DNA of 8,454 nt. Source: DASUGM01 sp036274055. Lineage in GTDB: Bacteria > Acidobacteriota > Vicinamibacteria > Vicinamibacterales > SCN-69-37. Location of the stretch: assembly GCA_036274055.1 (NCBI GenBank), contig DASUGM010000093.1, forward strand, positions 1 to 8,454, written 5' to 3'. Under the pieces are notes generated by a model. That model did not search any database and was not told where the DNA came from. It saw only the letters and a list, made by a program, of their open reading frames with translations. This document shows, one piece after another, positions 7,396-8,454 of the stretch (position 1 is its first letter; the number at the start of each line of letters is the position of its first letter). The translations under genes were made by a program, and so were the position numbers.

Positions 7396-7413
7396 GCGCG
7401 CAAGCCGGCGCGC
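7396..7413. other. GC-rich inverted repeat between tatT and tatP
   Basis: GCGCGC (7396-7401) and GCGCGC (7408-7413) can pair around AAGCCG, immediately after the tatT stop codon and just upstream of the tatP ribosome site. No T-run follows, so it is not a convincing terminator. It could stabilise the downstream message. In such GC-rich DNA a 6-bp repeat of this composition may be chance. Confidence 0.35.
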
Positions 7414-8339
7414 TACTTCGCGAACTTCGTGTCGATTTGCTCGAGCAGCGCCCGGGCGCGGCGCTGGGTGACGAGCGTAACCAGGCGATTCGACGGATCT
7501 TTCTCCGGGTCGATCGCGAGCGCGTCCTTCAACAACTGTTCGTACTCCGCCCGATTCTGGGCCGGCACGCTGACTCCCAGGGCCAGCGCCACGTAAGGCG
7601 ACGGGGACAGACCCCGCTGCAGTTCCAAAGCGCGCGCGAAGTGCGCCCGCGCCTTCTCCGGGCTGCCGCCAAGCGCCTCCGGCAGGCTATCGAGCGAGAT
7701 GAACAGCTCGTGAATCGCGCCGCGGCTCCAGGCCTCGTCGAGCGCGAGCGCCTTGTCGGCGAGATCGCGCACCGACGGCATGTCAATCACGAGGTCGGGA
7801 CGATCGATGCCAAGGGCAATGGCCGAGCCCCACGCCGCGGCGGTCCAGTAGAGGAGCGGCACGTCCTCTTTCTTCGCCTTTGCGAGCGCCGCTTTCGGAT
7901 CCTGCAGAAGTTTGTCGGTGGTGCCCTTGCCGAAGCGCGCTTCGAGCCCGCGGAAGCAGTAGCCCTTGGCGCGGAGATACAGCTTGAGCGCGCGCTCGCG
8001 CGCCGCTTTGGCGTCGTCGTGTTTCGCCTCGCCGAGAATGTCGGCCTCGGCTTCGACGAACGCGTAGCCGTATTGCGTGAAGCCGCCGCAGGTCGAGATC
8101 AACAGCGGGACGTGCGTCGGCACCGACTCGAGCAGCGATTCGTTGAGTTTCAGGCCGAACGGGATCGCGCTCTTGATCAGTTCCGGGTCATCGTCTCGCG
8201 TGAAGACGTCGCCGGTATCGGACAGCGTGTTGGCGACCGTCTTGACCGCCATCGTCTTGAGCGAGCAGCCCGATGCCGCGGCCAGGCCGACGGCGCAGAG
8301 CAGGAGACGAGGCAGACGGGTGGTGACGAGGCGGGGCAT
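7413..8339 (-). CDS. TRAP transporter TatT component family lipoprotein (TPR-like)
   Basis: 308 residues, the usual size for TatT. It begins with a lipoprotein signal ending AAASG-Cys25, so it should be membrane-anchored and face the periplasm. The rest is helical and TPR-like. Family-typical segments are LLISTCGGFTQYGYAFV (80-94), LEALGGSPEK-type text at 219-229 followed by ARAHFARALEL, SPYVALALGVSVPAQNRAEY (247-266) and NRLVTLVTQRRARALL (284-299). In Treponema pallidum TatT forms a complex with the binding protein TatP and is thought to help hand over ligand. Here it lies 32 bases before tatP, in the same TatT-TatP-TatQM order. ATG at 8339 has no evident Shine-Dalgarno sequence, but no other start precedes the signal peptide. 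It is the first gene of the probable operon. Confidence 0.92.
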   Translation of the reverse strand: MPRLVTTRLPRLLLCAVGLAAASGCSLKTMAVKTVANTLSDTGDVFTRDDDPELIKSAIPFGLKLNESLLESVPTHVPLLISTCGGFTQYGYAFVEAEADILGEAKHDDAKAARERALKLYLRAKGYCFRGLEARFGKGTTDKLLQDPKAALAKAKKEDVPLLYWTAAAWGSAIALGIDRPDLVIDMPSVRDLADKALALDEAWSRGAIHELFISLDSLPEALGGSPEKARAHFARALELQRGLSPSPYVALALGVSVPAQNRAEYEQLLKDALAIDPEKDPSNRLVTLVTQRRARALLEQIDTKFAK

Positions 8340-8380
8340 CTGGGTGTATGCGAAAACTCTAACAATTCGAGGTCTTGCGA

Positions 8381-8391
8381 GTCCTGAGGAC
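8381..8391. repeat. Short inverted repeat upstream of tatT
   Basis: GTCCT-G-AGGAC, 42 bases upstream of the tatT start. The near-perfect dyad could be an operator half-site pair or part of a larger folded element with the repeat at 8405-8422, which shares the GTCC/GGAC core. Confidence 0.35.
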
Positions 8392-8404
8392 GCTCTGAGA
8401 AATC

Positions 8405-8422
8405 GTGTCCCGGAGAGGACAC
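8405..8422. repeat. Inverted repeat GTGTCC-(6)-GGACAC upstream of tatT
   Basis: GTGTCC (8405-8410) pairs with GGACAC (8417-8422) around CGGAGA. On the plus strand it is followed by TTGTTTGG. It may be a REP-type extragenic palindrome, an operator, or a weak terminator for a gene entering from the right. Bases 8340-8454 contain no gene I can support, and I see no convincing -35/-10 pair for tatT in them. Confidence 0.4.
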
Positions 8423-8454
8423 TTGTTTGGGGTCGCGTCTTGAATTGACGTACG

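Noticed and set aside
8445..8450. TTGACG on the plus strand as a possible -35 box for a gene leaving to the right
   Set aside because: The window ends four bases later, so no -10 box or gene can be seen.

Overview
This is a GC-rich bacterial window with six protein genes and almost no unused space. Several features point to an acidobacterium, perhaps the Vicinamibacteria. These are the high GC content, the large exported BNR/VPS10-like propeller protein with a Gly/Arg-rich C-terminal loop, the TatT-type TRAP component, and small Ala/Gln-rich lipoproteins. This placement is inferred from the style of the proteins; there is no rRNA or marker gene to confirm it.

Layout: (1) Bases 1-992, plus strand: a proline racemase / hydroxyproline epimerase family enzyme, nearly complete, with its first few codons lost off the window edge. 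(2) Bases 993-1022: a short convergent gap holding a perfect 8-bp hairpin, probably a shared terminator. (3) Bases 1023-8339, minus strand: five co-directional genes. In transcription order they are a TatT-family lipoprotein (8339-7413), a TRAP periplasmic binding protein (7380-6358), a fused TRAP permease QM (6357-4546), a 915-residue exported Asp-box propeller protein (4479-1732) and a lipoprotein of unknown function (1709-1023). (4) Bases 8340-8454: an intergenic region, visibly poorer in GC, with small inverted repeats.

The first three minus-strand genes form a TPAT, a tetratricopeptide-repeat-protein-associated TRAP transporter of the kind known from Treponema pallidum (TatT-TatP-TatQM). 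TatT would be a membrane-anchored periplasmic TPR-like partner of the binding protein TatP, which passes ligand to the Na+-coupled permease TatQM. TatP appears to lack the arginine that normally binds the substrate carboxylate, so the cargo may not be an ordinary organic acid. The tatP stop codon directly abuts the tatQM start codon.

A 66-bp gap before the propeller gene holds a tandem array of an 8-bp unit and a hairpin covering the annotated start codon. Whether the propeller protein and the last lipoprotein belong functionally with the transporter is open; only orientation and short spacing suggest it. I found no tRNA, rRNA, CRISPR array, transposase or phage gene. Nothing here is clearly a wholly new system. 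The best leads are the TPAT with its altered binding site and two downstream exported proteins, and the repeat/hairpin leader at 4473-4539.
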